DNA of 64,000 nucleotides, taken from the NCBI GenBank assembly GCA_022801595.1, contig JAAWSO010000008.1, positions 1-64,000 on the forward strand, read 5' to 3'. The position numbers and the translations under genes are program-made. The first letter of the stretch is position 1, and every line of letters starts with the position of its first letter. Shown here piece after piece: positions 17,581 through 26,837 of this stretch. A model generated the notes under the pieces. That model was not told the DNA's origin. It worked only from the letters and a program-made list of their open reading frames with translations, and searched no databases. The stretch is from Clostridiales bacterium (GTDB taxonomy: Bacteria > Bacillota > Clostridia > Oscillospirales > Acutalibacteraceae).

Positions 17581-17905
17581 TTGTATCCTCTCCTTTTAGA
17601 CCGCCGAGGATAACGGCAATCAATTCAATTACATTCAACAGTTCATCGTTCACGCTGTTTCCTGCTTCAATCCTCTGTAACTCTGCAAGAATAGCCGCAA
17701 GTTCTGTTTTAAGAGCCTTAAATACTCTCGGATTTCCCTGTACCACCACATCTTGATTTAAACAACGGCGGTAACAGTATTCCTGCTTCGGTAATCCCGA
17801 TAAGGCTACCGCCTTGTTGATAAGCTCGTTTTCTTCGGGCGATACCCGAAACCCCACCGTAATATTTCTCCATCTGTTTTTGTTATCTCTGTTTTTTGCT
17901 GACAT
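17570..17905 (-). CDS. MobC-like relaxosome accessory protein
   Basis: The chosen start (MSAKNRDNKNRWRNITVGFR) is 9 nt behind AAGGAGA; a longer frame would extend into the integrase. The N-terminal half resembles ribbon-helix-helix MobC proteins (VSPEENELINKAVALSGL, KQEYCYRRC). The C-terminal half is helical (KALKTELAAILAELQRIEAG). Such proteins bind oriT and help the relaxase. It lies between int and the RepA-like gene with overlaps or near overlaps on both sides, as part of one operon. Confidence 0.7.
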   Translation of the reverse strand: MSAKNRDNKNRWRNITVGFRVSPEENELINKAVALSGLPKQEYCYRRCLNQDVVVQGNPRVFKALKTELAAILAELQRIEAGNSVNDELLNVIELIAVILGGLKGEDTNGE

Positions 17906-17906
17906 T

Positions 17907-18986
17907 TTAAAAATCTCCTTTCCCCAAGTCATCTAATTTATTTGCCATTTCCGTCTGCTTCGACGGAAACAGGTGAGCGTACTGATAAGTGATTTCAATA
18001 CTTTCGTGTCCTACACGGTCTGCTATCGCCACCGCAGAAAATCCCATATCAATGAGCAAACTGATGTGACTATGCCTCAAATCGTGAATGCGAATACGTT
18101 TCACTCCTGCGGCTTTTGCTCCTCTGTGCATCTCGTGATGAAGATAGCTTTTTGTTACTGTAAAGATACGGTCTTTCTTCTTCAAGCCGTAGAGCATACC
18201 GAGATATTCATACATTTCCTCACAGAGGAATTTTGGCATTTTAATGGTACGATTACTCTTCTTGGTTTTCGGAGTGGTAATCACATCTTCGCCGTGCAAA
18301 CGCTGATAAGATTTGTTAATCGTGACTGTTTCCTTATCAAAATTGAAGTCGGCGGCGGTCAAAGCCAATAACTCACCCTCTCAAATACCGCACCAATAGA
18401 GCATTTCAAAAGCATAAAAAGAAACTGGCTTATCCATCATCTCAAAAGCAAACTTTTTGTATTCTTCTTTTGTCCAAAACTTCATTTCCTTGTGTTCCTC
18501 ACTCCCCATATTTCCTACCTTTGCCGCAGGATTGGAACGCAGTTCATAATAGCGTACAGCGTGATTGAAGATAGCTGACAACTGATTGTGCAGCGTTTTC
18601 AGATAGGTCTGTGAATACGGTTTTTTCTTCTCATCACGATAGACAAGCATTTCATTCTGCCAAGTGATAATCTCCTTTGTGGAAATCTCGCTGATTTTCA
18701 ACTTGCCGAAAAAGGGAAGTATCTTCGTGCGGATAATATGCTCCTTTGTCAGCCAAGTGTTTTCTTTCAAGCGATTTTTCACATCATTGATATAAAGCTC
18801 CGTAAAGGCTTCAAAGCTCATATCAAGGTCGGAAGAGGTCTGCAACTGGAACATTCGCTCCCATTCCTGTGCTTCTTTCTTTGTGGCAAATCCACGCTTG
18901 CACTTCTGTTTGCGTTCGCCTTTCCAATTTACATAGCGAGCCATCACATACCAAGTGCCGTTGTCCTCATTTTTGAATACTGGCAT
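17907..18986 (-). pseudogene. int: Tyrosine integrase of the IME, nonsense at catalytic Arg I
   Basis: Together the two halves make a normal ~360-residue integrase: an Arm-binding N-domain (FKNEDNGTWYVMARYVNWKG), the core-binding domain, and the catalytic domain with MALTAADFNFDKE, IHDLRHSHISLLIDMGFSA and HESIEITYQYAHLFPSK. At 18381-18383 a TGA stands where the family has the first catalytic arginine: LYWCGI(R)EGELLALT. The change fits CGA to TGA, a single transition. No other lesion is seen, and both flanks are in frame. Without readthrough the element cannot excise by itself. It follows xis directly. Confidence 0.88.
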
Positions 18987-19175
18987 TTACTTCATCTCCT
19001 TTCCTGCTCCGTAGAGCCTTTCATAAAAATACTGGCGGTTTACACGCCCTGCAATCGTAACAAACCCCTTTGCTTTCAATTCCTCATTTAATTGTCGGAT
19101 AAGTTTGTAAGCATAAGGCTTTGATACATCAAGCTCCCGTGCCACATCATCAGCACGGATAAATCTGTTTTCCAT
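18987..19175 (-). CDS. xis: Excisionase/AlpA-like HTH protein
   Basis: This 62-residue protein (MENRFIRADDVARELDVSKP, YAYKLIRQLNEEL) has a winged-helix MerR/AlpA-type DNA-binding fold, followed by the basic wing GRVNRQYFYERLYG. The gene ends directly where int begins and has an AAAGGA site. Position and size fit a recombination directionality factor. It is the first gene behind the strong promoter at 19339-19367, so excision and mobilization genes are likely turned on together. Confidence 0.78.
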   Translation of the reverse strand: MENRFIRADDVARELDVSKPYAYKLIRQLNEELKAKGFVTIAGRVNRQYFYERLYGAGKEMK

Positions 19176-19312
19176 ATTGTCAGTCCTTTCATAAAATTTT
19201 CAAATTGCCGTTCTTCCCGAATGTTGTTCCTGCCCCAACTTCAGCGGCGTTGCTTCGCTCATATCATCGCAAAGTCATATCCCATTCAGACGGTCATTCA
19301 GTTATAATTTAT

Positions 19313-19367
19313 TAAGCTTATTTGCTTAGTTCAAACTCATTATACTAAGCATATTTGCTTTTGTCAA
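19313..19367 (-). promoter_or_regulatory. Repressible consensus promoter for xis-int-mob operon
   Basis: On the minus strand TTGACA (19362-19367) and TATAAT (19339-19344) are both perfect, with a 17-bp spacer. A 15-bp motif, TAAGC(A/T)TATTTGCTT, lies in the spacer (19346-19360) and again just downstream (19313-19327), 33 bp apart, on the same helix face. The arrangement suggests steric repression, most likely by the divergent Xre protein. Confidence 0.82.
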
Positions 19368-19410
19368 GTGGCTTGCGAGAAAACATTAAACTTTTTTGTT
19401 TCATTTTCTC

Positions 19411-19440
19411 TTGACTTTTCCTAAACATACCTGCTATACT
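19411..19440 (+). promoter_or_regulatory. Promoter of the Xre repressor gene
   Basis: TTGACT (19411-19416), an 18-bp spacer and TATACT (19435-19440) lie 33 bp before the start codon, divergent from the xis promoter. An AAGGAG ribosome site follows. Confidence 0.65.
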
Positions 19441-19473
19441 ATTTGCAGATACATAAACAAGGAGTGAAACATT

Positions 19474-20004
19474 ATGGCTATTGGCGAAAGAATACATTTT
19501 TTCAGGCTTATGCGTGGAATGACACAGAAGTATCTCGGTACTGCTGTCGGCTTTCCTGAAAGAAGTGCTGATGTCCGTTTGGCACAGTATGAAACAGGCT
19601 CACGCAAACCAAAGGCAGACCTAACGGCTGCATTGGCACAGGTACTTGATGTTGCACCGCAAGCTCTTGATGTTCCCGACATTGACAGCTATATCGGACT
19701 TATGCACACCTTATTTACCCTTGAGGATATTTACGGTCTGACTGTCAGCGAAACAGACGGCGAAGTCTGTCTGAAAGTCAACAAGGATAAAGGCAAGGAC
19801 GCTGCCGAGTTACTGAAAATGCTCTATGCTTGGAAAGAGCAGGCGGACAAACTATCTGCTGGCGAAATCGACAGAGAACAGTACGACCAATGGCGTTACC
19901 ACTACCCGAAGTACGACACCACACAGCTTTGGGCAAAAGTACCGTCACAGGAATTGAGCGACGTTTTAGTGGAGCAATTCAAAGACCAACTCAAAACAGA
20001 TTGA
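19474..20004 (+). CDS. Xre-family repressor of the mobilizable element
   Basis: The 176 residues carry an N-terminal HTH (GERIHFFRLMRGMTQKYLGT, DVRLAQYETGSRKPKADLTA) and a C-terminal part common to clostridial element regulators (LLKMLYAWKEQADKLSAGEI, YDQWRYHYPKYD). It is the only plus-strand gene of the element and is divergent from xis. The duplicated 15-bp sites in the xis promoter are the obvious targets. It probably keeps excision and transfer off. A strong bidirectional hairpin follows. Confidence 0.85.
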   Translation: MAIGERIHFFRLMRGMTQKYLGTAVGFPERSADVRLAQYETGSRKPKADLTAALAQVLDVAPQALDVPDIDSYIGLMHTLFTLEDIYGLTVSETDGEVCLKVNKDKGKDAAELLKMLYAWKEQADKLSAGEIDREQYDQWRYHYPKYDTTQLWAKVPSQELSDVLVEQFKDQLKTD

Positions 20005-20014
20005 TAAGAACGAC

Positions 20015-20055
20015 AAAACGCCCTTAGCCGTGTTACCCACAGCTAAGGGCGTTTT
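20015..20055. terminator. Bidirectional terminator
   Basis: Fourteen-base arms AAAACGCCCTTAGC and GCTAAGGGCGTTTT pair perfectly across a 13-nt loop, with A/T tracts on both sides. Confidence 0.85.
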
Positions 20056-20062
20056 AATATGG

Positions 20063-20084
20063 ATTGTTATATCAGAAAGCCATT
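20063..20084. repeat. 22-bp direct repeat, right copy
   Basis: Identical to 10378-10399. Here its first part, GTTATATCAGA (20066-20076), also has an inverted partner, TCTGATATAAC (20133-20143). Two adjacent TGTTATCAAA repeats (20144-20153, 20155-20164; 11-bp period) follow. These resemble core and arm sites of tyrosine recombinases. Confidence 0.7.
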
Positions 20085-20221
20085 TTTTATCATTCTCTTA
20101 CCCACAAACCAGTGGATTACAAGAATAATCGCTCTGATATAACTGTTATCAAATTGTTATCAAAAGACTTCTTCAAGTGCCGCAAACCCGCATAAACACT
20201 GGCTTTTTACGACCTCTCGGT

Positions 20222-21766
20222 TTATTCCCACTCAATAGTTGCTGGAGGCTTAGAGGTGATATCATAGACCACGCGATTGACTCCTTTTACTTCATTGATG
20301 ATCCGGCGGGATACTTTTTCCAATAGTTCATAAGGAATTTTAGCCCAATCAGCTGTCATAAAATCAGTGGTGATTACCGCACGCAGAGCAATAGTATGGT
20401 CATAAGTCCTATCGTCTCCCATGACACCAACACTGCGTACACCGGTCAATACAGCAAAATATTGGTTTACAGAACGGTCTAAACCAGCTTCTGCAATTTC
20501 TCCTCGGAAAATAGCATCCGCTTCCCGGACAATGCCCAGTTTTTCTTCTGTAATTTCTCCGATCACACGGATTCCTAAACCAGGGCCTGGGAACGGCTGC
20601 CGCCATACCAACGGGCCAGGAATACCCAGTTCTAACCCAACTTGACGAACCTCATCTTTAAAAAGATCTCTGAGGGGTTCTACAATACCGGTAAAGTCGA
20701 CATCTTCTGGAAGCCCCCCAACATTATGGTGACTTTTGATTACAGCCGAATCTCCTACGCCACTTTCTACGACATCTGGGTAAATCGTACCTTGACACAA
20801 AAAATCAATATGACCAATTTTCTTGGCTTCCTCCTCAAAAACACGAATAAACTCTTCCCCGATAATCTTACGTTTCCGTTCTGGTTCCTCAATTCCCTGT
20901 AACTTGGAGAGAAAACGCTGTTGAGCATTGACACGGATCAAATTCATATCAAATTGCTGGCGGAAGACACGCTCTACCTCATCCCCTTCATTTTTTCGAA
21001 GAAGGCCGTGGTCAACAAAAATACAAGTCAAGTTTTTTCCAATGGCTTCATGGACCAATAGAGCGGCCACTGAAGAGTCTACCCCACCCGATAAGGCGCA
21101 AAGTACTTTTTTATCTCCAATGGTTTCTTTAAGCTCTTGGATCGTTGCCTCTACAAAGGTGGACATCATCCAGTCCCCTTTACATTCACAAATGTGGTAC
21201 AAATAATTTTTCAGCATTTGACTGCCATAAACCGAATGTTCGACCTCTGGGTGGAATTGTACTGCATACAATTTTTTATCCGAATTCTCCATTGCCGCTA
21301 CTGGACAATTAGTCGTACGAGCAGTTACCCGGAATCCCATAGGAATTTCTTTGATTTGATCGGTATGGCTCATCCAAGCAACGCTGGTTTTTTCTGTGCC
21401 AGTGAATAAGGAAGAAGTGAGATCAAATTCAATGCTGGTATTGCCATATTCTTTGATTTCCGCTGTGGCAACACTTCCGCCTAGGCAGTATGTCATCGCT
21501 TGTGCTCCATAGCAAATACCGAGAACAGGAATCCCAGCTTCCAATAAGGCAGGATCACATTTTGGAGAAGATTTTTCCCAAATGCTATTGGGACCACCAG
21601 TGAGAATAATTCCCTTATATCCCTTATTTTTAATTTCTTCTACAGAAGTTTTGTACGACTTAATTTCACAGAACACATGGCAATCGCGTACTCTTCGAGC
21701 GATTAATTGTGCATATTGTCCGCCAAAATCTAAGATTAAAATGGCTTCATTTTCTACATGCCTCAT
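20222..21766 (-). CDS. guaA: GMP synthase (glutamine-hydrolysing)
   Basis: This 514-residue enzyme converts XMP to GMP with glutamine and ATP. The class I amidotransferase domain (1-190) shows [15 protein letters not shown], the nucleophile in [11 protein letters not shown] and the His/Glu pair in [10 protein letters not shown]. The ATP pyrophosphatase P-loop is [15 protein letters not shown]. The dimerisation domain ends PPATIEWE. It starts 10 nt after the glmS stop, and its GGGGAAA site overlaps that stop, so the two are cotranscribed. The 3' end is a known island integration site, and mobile DNA does begin just beyond it. Confidence 0.98.
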   Translation of the reverse strand: MRHVENEAILILDFGGQYAQLIARRVRDCHVFCEIKSYKTSVEEIKNKGYKGIILTGGPNSIWEKSSPKCDPALLEAGIPVLGICYGAQAMTYCLGGSVATAEIKEYGNTSIEFDLTSSLFTGTEKTSVAWMSHTDQIKEIPMGFRVTARTTNCPVAAMENSDKKLYAVQFHPEVEHSVYGSQMLKNYLYHICECKGDWMMSTFVEATIQELKETIGDKKVLCALSGGVDSSVAALLVHEAIGKNLTCIFVDHGLLRKNEGDEVERVFRQQFDMNLIRVNAQQRFLSKLQGIEEPERKRKIIGEEFIRVFEEEAKKIGHIDFLCQGTIYPDVVESGVGDSAVIKSHHNVGGLPEDVDFTGIVEPLRDLFKDEVRQVGLELGIPGPLVWRQPFPGPGLGIRVIGEITEEKLGIVREADAIFRGEIAEAGLDRSVNQYFAVLTGVRSVGVMGDDRTYDHTIALRAVITTDFMTADWAKIPYELLEKVSRRIINEVKGVNRVVYDITSKPPATIEWE

Positions 21767-21776
21767 AAAATTTCCC

Positions 21777-23603
21777 CTATTCCACAGTTACAGATTTTGC
21801 AAGATTTCTTGGTTTATCAATATCGCATCCCTTCATAGACGCTACATAATAAGCGAACAACTGCAATGGGATGACGGCCAAAGAAGCCAGCATCAGATCA
21901 TTGGTTCTTGGGATGTAAAACGTATGGGTTGCGGATTGTTCCATTTCCTTGTGGTCCTCGGTAGTCAAACCTAGCACAACAGCGCCTCTGGCAACGACTT
22001 CTTCCACATTACTCATCATTTTTTCAAATAAAATATCCTGAGTCGCTAAGGCCACTACTAAAGTACCATCTTCAATCAAAGAAATCGTACCATGTTTTAA
22101 CTCTCCGGCAGCATAAGCCTCCGAGTGGATATAGGAAATCTCTTTTAACTTCAAGGAACCCTCAAGAGACATTGCATAGTCGATATTTCTTCCAATAAAG
22201 AAAATATCCTTAGCATTAAAATATTTAGAAGCCAAATACTGCAACTGTTCTTTGTGCTTCAAAATTTCTTCAATTTGTTCCGGTAGCCGATTCAAGTCCT
22301 TAAGATACATTTGGTATTCCTCTTGGGAAAGTTTACCAAGCAAATCCGCCATATAAATCGCAATCAAATAGATTACAGTCAACTGAGTACTGTAGGCTTT
22401 CGTCGTCGCGACGGAAATCTCTGGTCCTGCCCAAGTATACAAAACATCATCGGATTCGTTCGCAATTGCACTGCCTACTACATTGACAATGGATAATACA
22501 CGGGCTCCCAACCGCTTTGCTTCTTGCAAAGCGGCCAAGGTATCTGCCGTTTCACCAGATTGACTGATGACGATAACCAAGACTTTATCGTCGATAATTG
22601 GATTTCGATAACGGAATTCGGACGCAACATCAATATCGACAGGAATACGGGTCATTTTTTCAATGACATACTTGGCAACAACACCGACATGGTATGCCGA
22701 ACCACAAGCCACAATCACGATTTTTTTGAATTGCTCAATTTCCTCTTTCGTTAAGGTCACATCATCCAATACAATCCGGCCATTTTGGATCCGTGGATGG
22801 ATGGTATCACAAATTGCTTTGGGCTGCTCCATGATTTCTTTAAACATAAAGTGTTCATAACCGCCCTTTTCTGCTGCGGAAATATCCCAATCAATATGAC
22901 ATGGTGTTTTTTTCACCACTTCTTTATCCAGATCGTAGATGGTCACCTGATCGTTTTTAATTACGGCAATCTCATTGTTTTCCAGACGATAGATTTCTCT
23001 TGTCTTATTGAGGATTGCGGGGATATCAGAAGCAATGAAATTTTCATTTTTACCCAACCCAATGATCAAAGGACTTTTTTTTCGTACAGCAAAAATTTGG
23101 TCTGGAACATCTTCACAGAGAATTCCGAAAGCATACGAACCTTCTACCTTGCCGATCACCTTAATGACCGCGTCCAATACATCTCCTTGGTAGTAATACT
23201 CCAGAAGCTGAGCCACCACTTCGGTATCGGTTTCTGACACAAAGGTTTTTCCATTTTTAAGCAAAAATTCTTTGAGGGCAAGATAATTTTCAATAATACC
23301 ATTGTGTACCACGGCAAATTTTCCCAAATTACTCACCTGTGGGTGAGAGTTTATATCCGAAGGCTTGCCATGGGTTGCCCACCGAGTATGCCCGATACCG
23401 ATGGTGCCGGGAAGCTTTTTGCCATTATCCAGCAGGTCTGCCAATACCTTTAATCGACCCTCTGACTTTTCTACCTGAATGTGTTTGCCGTCATAGACAG
23501 CGACTCCAGCGGAGTCATAACCACGGTATTCTAGCTTTTCTAGACCGTTCAACAAAATTGGAGTTGCTTGGTCATTACCAATATAACCAACGATTCCACA
23601 CAC
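21777..23603 (-). CDS. glmS: Glutamine-fructose-6-phosphate aminotransferase
   Basis: This 608-residue enzyme makes glucosamine-6-phosphate for cell-wall precursors. The start is GTG and the next codon gives the nucleophile Cys ([10 protein letters not shown]). The glutaminase domain covers about 1-230. Two SIS sugar-isomerase domains follow ([66 protein letters not shown]). It ends LAKSVTVE. The 128-bp upstream gap is too short and lacks the conserved core for a glmS ribozyme; instead an inverted repeat sits at the transcript start. Confidence 0.98.
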   Translation of the reverse strand: MCGIVGYIGNDQATPILLNGLEKLEYRGYDSAGVAVYDGKHIQVEKSEGRLKVLADLLDNGKKLPGTIGIGHTRWATHGKPSDINSHPQVSNLGKFAVVHNGIIENYLALKEFLLKNGKTFVSETDTEVVAQLLEYYYQGDVLDAVIKVIGKVEGSYAFGILCEDVPDQIFAVRKKSPLIIGLGKNENFIASDIPAILNKTREIYRLENNEIAVIKNDQVTIYDLDKEVVKKTPCHIDWDISAAEKGGYEHFMFKEIMEQPKAICDTIHPRIQNGRIVLDDVTLTKEEIEQFKKIVIVACGSAYHVGVVAKYVIEKMTRIPVDIDVASEFRYRNPIIDDKVLVIVISQSGETADTLAALQEAKRLGARVLSIVNVVGSAIANESDDVLYTWAGPEISVATTKAYSTQLTVIYLIAIYMADLLGKLSQEEYQMYLKDLNRLPEQIEEILKHKEQLQYLASKYFNAKDIFFIGRNIDYAMSLEGSLKLKEISYIHSEAYAAGELKHGTISLIEDGTLVVALATQDILFEKMMSNVEEVVARGAVVLGLTTEDHKEMEQSATHTFYIPRTNDLMLASLAVIPLQLFAYYVASMKGCDIDKPRNLAKSVTVE

Positions 23604-23642
23604 GATTAACCGCCATTCTCCAGTAGTCCAAGATAGTAGGAA

Positions 23643-23680
23643 GCGTCAACATTACTACTGGAAACGTTGACGCTATTATA
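23643..23680 (-). promoter_or_regulatory. glmS -10 box with adjacent inverted repeat
   Basis: TATAAT (23675-23680, minus) is directly followed by GCGTCAAC/GTTGACGC arms (23643-23650, 23666-23673) with a 15-nt gap. The repeat would be an operator or a 5' mRNA hairpin controlling glmS-guaA. Confidence 0.45.
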
Positions 23681-23731
23681 ATTAATCATAAACAGAATTC
23701 ACGAAAAATATGTCACAGATTCCGTTATTTT

Positions 23732-25009
23732 TTACCGATAAATAATATCATCCCGAGACGGACCATTGGAAACAATCTGAATCGGCACACCGATTTCTTT
23801 TTCCGCAAATTCAATGTACTTTTTACAATTTTCCGGCAGGTCATCATAATTCTTGATCCCGCGGATGTCACATTTCCAGCCTGGCAGAGTTTCCAAAATT
23901 GGTTTGCACCGTTTTAGCAAAGCCGTAGATGGGAAATGGTCAATTCGTTTGCCATCCAGCTCATAAGCCACGCAGACAGGAATTTCATCTAGATAGCCCA
24001 ATACATCTAGCACCGCGAAGGCAATGCTAGTCGCACCCTGTACTTGACAGCCGTAACGAGAGGCCACCAAATCCAGCCAGCCCATTCTGCGGGGACGTCC
24101 GGTCGTTGCGCCGAATTCTCCTCCATCGCCGCCTCGGCGACGTAGCTCATCAGCTTCCGCACCAAAAATTTCACTGACAAATTCGCCTGCGCCTACCGCA
24201 CTGGAATATGCCTTGACAACCGCAATAATCTCTTTGATTTCATACGGAGGAATACCAGCACCTACTGCACCAAAACCAGCTAAAGTAGAGGAAGAAGTAA
24301 CCATGGGGTAAATGCCTAGATCTGGATCCTTAAGAGCGCCAAGCTGGCCTTCCAATAAAATGCTTTTTCCTTCTTTGATTGCCTGATTCACGTACGCTAC
24401 CGTATCCGTTACATAAGGAGCAATGAGCTCTTTGTATTCCATTAATTTTGCAAAGATATCTTCTGCCTTAAGTTCTGGCTGATGATAAAGGTGCTTATAC
24501 AGCACATTTTTAATGGTTAAAACTCTTTGGATTTTTTCTTTGAGTAAGGCTGGATCGTCATACAGCTCGCTGATCTGGAATCCAATTTTTGCATATTTAT
24601 CCGAGTAAAATGGAGCAATTCCAGATTTTGTAGAACCAAAAGAATTTTCCGAAAGACGAGCCTCCTCTAACGTATCTAAATCAATGTGATATGGCATCAC
24701 GATTTGTGCCCGATCGGAAATCAGAATATTGGGCTTTGGTACTCCACGTTCTTCCAGCGACTTCATTTCTTTGACGAAGTTTTCCACACTCAACGCAACA
24801 CCATTTCCAATGATGCTGGTCGTATGGCCGTAGAAAATGCCAGATGGTAATTGATGCAATGCAAATTTTCCATAGTTGTTGATGATGGTATGACCAGCAT
24901 TGCTGCCGCCTTGAAAGCGAATCACAATGTCGGACTGCGCTGCGATAACATCGGTAATCTTTCCTTTGCCTTCGTCGCCCCAGTTAGCGCCTACAATAGC
25001 CTTAACCAT
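23732..25009 (-). CDS. purA: Adenylosuccinate synthetase
   Basis: The 426-residue GTPase joins IMP and aspartate, the first committed AMP step. The start chosen is ATG with GGGGAG 11 nt upstream; a GTG four codons earlier sits too close to that site. Motifs are VGANWGDEGKGKITDV (P-loop, catalytic Asp), FQGGSNAGHTI (catalytic His), GSTKSGIAPFYSDKYAKIG, VGAGEFVSE and GATTGRPRRMGWLDL. It lies upstream of glmS-guaA in the same direction but with its own promoter region, which contains two copies of a ~55-bp repeat. Confidence 0.97.
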   Translation of the reverse strand: MVKAIVGANWGDEGKGKITDVIAAQSDIVIRFQGGSNAGHTIINNYGKFALHQLPSGIFYGHTTSIIGNGVALSVENFVKEMKSLEERGVPKPNILISDRAQIVMPYHIDLDTLEEARLSENSFGSTKSGIAPFYSDKYAKIGFQISELYDDPALLKEKIQRVLTIKNVLYKHLYHQPELKAEDIFAKLMEYKELIAPYVTDTVAYVNQAIKEGKSILLEGQLGALKDPDLGIYPMVTSSSTLAGFGAVGAGIPPYEIKEIIAVVKAYSSAVGAGEFVSEIFGAEADELRRRGGDGGEFGATTGRPRRMGWLDLVASRYGCQVQGATSIAFAVLDVLGYLDEIPVCVAYELDGKRIDHFPSTALLKRCKPILETLPGWKCDIRGIKNYDDLPENCKKYIEFAEKEIGVPIQIVSNGPSRDDIIYR

Positions 25010-25352
25010 AAGGTTATCCACTCCCCGCTGTGCCGCTCAGCGAAAATTGCCAATTGCAATGCGGCTGGTATTTCGCAATTGACTCTTGTTATTCTTGAGA
25101 AAACTTAACAAAATGTAATAAATTAAAACAATTATGCACACATCATAAAAAATAAAAGTTTTAATCACTATCACTTGTTCCAAAATTCCTGGAATCTTGG
25201 ATTCGGTTGATATTTTGAGGTTATGATACCACAAAATCCTTGTGCCAACAAAAAGCGAAGGCTTGATTTTGCGATTCAATCTTTCAGAGAAATTTCTAGA
25301 ATCTTCGATTCCGCTGGCATTTCCAGGTTATTATACCATAAAATTCCCGACT
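25010..25352. promoter_or_regulatory. purA upstream region with two promoter-like repeats
   Basis: This is a 343-bp gap. On the minus strand two copies of a ~55-bp unit (25181-25240 and 25291-25345) each hold a TG-extended -10 (TGGTATAAT at 25330-25338; TGGTATCAT in the other). AACCT and a GAATC-GATTC dyad follow. A third copy lies at 56671-56725 before the hydrogenase gene. The rest is AT-rich with no gene. Confidence 0.55.
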
Positions 25353-26783
25353 TTACAAACCAATCTCAGCTTTTTCTACATCGGAAAGATTGTATTTTTG
25401 ATAAACTGGTTGTACCATATCGCGGATAAATTCTTCTGTTTGTTCTGGCGCTCTGCCCACGTACTTGTCTGGCTGTAAAATGGCTTGCAGTTCTTCTAGG
25501 GTTACGCTAAAGGCAGGGTCGGCAGCAATGCGATCCAATAGGTCGTTCTCTCCACCCTCCTCTTTGATTACTTTGGAGGCCGCCATAGAATGAACGCGGA
25601 TCTGCTCATGAAGCTGTTGACGATCCGCCCCTTTTTTTACTGCATTCATCATAATATTTTCGGTTGCCATAAACGGCAATTCGCGTACTAGGTGTTGTTC
25701 AATCACGTTTGGATAAACCACCAAACCATCGGCAACATTGTTGTAAAGATTCAAAATCCCATCTACCGCCAGGAACGCTTCAGGAATACTGATTCGTTTG
25801 TTAGCAGAGTCGTCCAGGGTACGCTCAAACCATTGGCAAGAAGCGGTCATAGCCGGATTCAAACTATCTACCATGACATAACGAGCCAATGCACAAATTC
25901 GTTCGGTGCGCATAGGATTACGTTTATACGCCATTGCAGAAGAGCCGATCTGGTTTTTCTCAAAAGGTTCCTCAATCTCTTTCAAATGCTGAAGCAGACG
26001 GATATCATTGGCGAATTTGGCTGCACTCTGAGCAATGCCGCTTAAGACAGCCAACATTTGGCTGTCCAGCTTTCGGGTGTATGTCTGTCCAGACACGGCA
26101 AAGCACGCGGAATACCCCATTTTCTCCGCGATTTTTTGATCCAGTTGTTTGCATTTTTCGTGATCGTCTTCAAAGAGCTCCAAGAAGCTTGCTTGGGTAC
26201 CCGTGGTCCCCTTTTGTCCCAGGAGTTTTGCTTTGCTAAGCTGGTATTCGACATCTTCCAAATCCATCAACAGGTCTTGGATCCATAAGGTTGCCCGCTT
26301 TCCGACGGTAGTCGGCTGTGCTGGTTGGAAATGGGTAAAACCCAAGGTGGGCAAAGCTTTGTATTCCAGGGCAAAATTGGACAAGGTACGGATAACCTGT
26401 ACCAATTTTTTCTGTATTAGCTGCAATGCTTCCGTCATGATGATGATATCAGTATTATCACCGACATAACAAGAGGTTGCTCCTAAATGGATGATGGGTC
26501 TTGCCGATGGGCATTGCTCACCGAATGCATACACATGAGACATCACATCGTGGCGCACGACCTTTTCCCTAGCCTCCGCTACGTCATAATTGATGGTATC
26601 CGCAAACTGTTTCATTTCATCGATTTGTTCCTGGGTAATGGGCAAGCCCAGTTCTTTTTCCGCTTCGGCTAAGGCAATCCATAATTTACGCCAAGTTTTA
26701 AACTTTTTGTCCGGTGAAAACAAAAACTTCATTTCCCTACCTGCATACCGTGCGGAAAGTGGGGATTCATAACTATCTCTCAA
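25353..26783 (-). CDS. purB: Adenylosuccinate lyase
   Basis: The 476-residue fumarase/aspartase-superfamily enzyme releases fumarate from SAICAR and adenylosuccinate. Visible motifs are IIHLGATSCYVGDNTD, LGFTHFQPAQPTTVGKRAT with the general-acid His, LGQKGTTGTQASFLELF, and the signature loop IGSSAMAYKRNPMRTERICA with the catalytic serine. The C-terminal domain ends NLSDVEKAEIGL. It lies 54 bp after purF in the same direction, consistent with a purine operon, and just upstream of purA. Confidence 0.97.
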   Translation of the reverse strand: MRDSYESPLSARYAGREMKFLFSPDKKFKTWRKLWIALAEAEKELGLPITQEQIDEMKQFADTINYDVAEAREKVVRHDVMSHVYAFGEQCPSARPIIHLGATSCYVGDNTDIIIMTEALQLIQKKLVQVIRTLSNFALEYKALPTLGFTHFQPAQPTTVGKRATLWIQDLLMDLEDVEYQLSKAKLLGQKGTTGTQASFLELFEDDHEKCKQLDQKIAEKMGYSACFAVSGQTYTRKLDSQMLAVLSGIAQSAAKFANDIRLLQHLKEIEEPFEKNQIGSSAMAYKRNPMRTERICALARYVMVDSLNPAMTASCQWFERTLDDSANKRISIPEAFLAVDGILNLYNNVADGLVVYPNVIEQHLVRELPFMATENIMMNAVKKGADRQQLHEQIRVHSMAASKVIKEEGGENDLLDRIAADPAFSVTLEELQAILQPDKYVGRAPEQTEEFIRDMVQPVYQKYNLSDVEKAEIGL

Positions 26784-26837
26784 TTCTTTCGTTCCTTTTC
26801 TTTGTAGAAATATAAAATTATAATGATTTTACCACAA

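Larger units (their letters stand above)
10378..20084. mobile_element. Mobilizable element (IME) with MobV relaxase and tyrosine integrase
   Basis: A perfect 22-bp direct repeat (10378-10399 and 20063-20084, core GTTATATCAGAAAGCC) encloses xis, int, a MobC-like gene, a RepA-like ATPase, MobV, TnpV, an Xre repressor and several cargo genes. There are no type IV secretion or coupling-protein genes, so transfer would depend on a helper. The integrase carries a nonsense codon and the relaxase a C-terminal frameshift, so it is probably immobile now. The right end is 138 bp from the 3' end of guaA, a known integration hotspot, so the true boundary could extend to there. Confidence 0.7.

Noticed and set aside
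17907-18986. Genetic-code change or programmed readthrough of TGA
   Set aside because: All housekeeping genes in the window read normally without internal TGA, and the nearby mobile genes carry ordinary frameshifts and other stop types. Simple decay is more likely.
23604-23731. glmS ribozyme upstream of glmS
   Set aside because: The gap is only 128 bp, is largely taken up by the promoter and an inverted repeat, and lacks the conserved ribozyme core.
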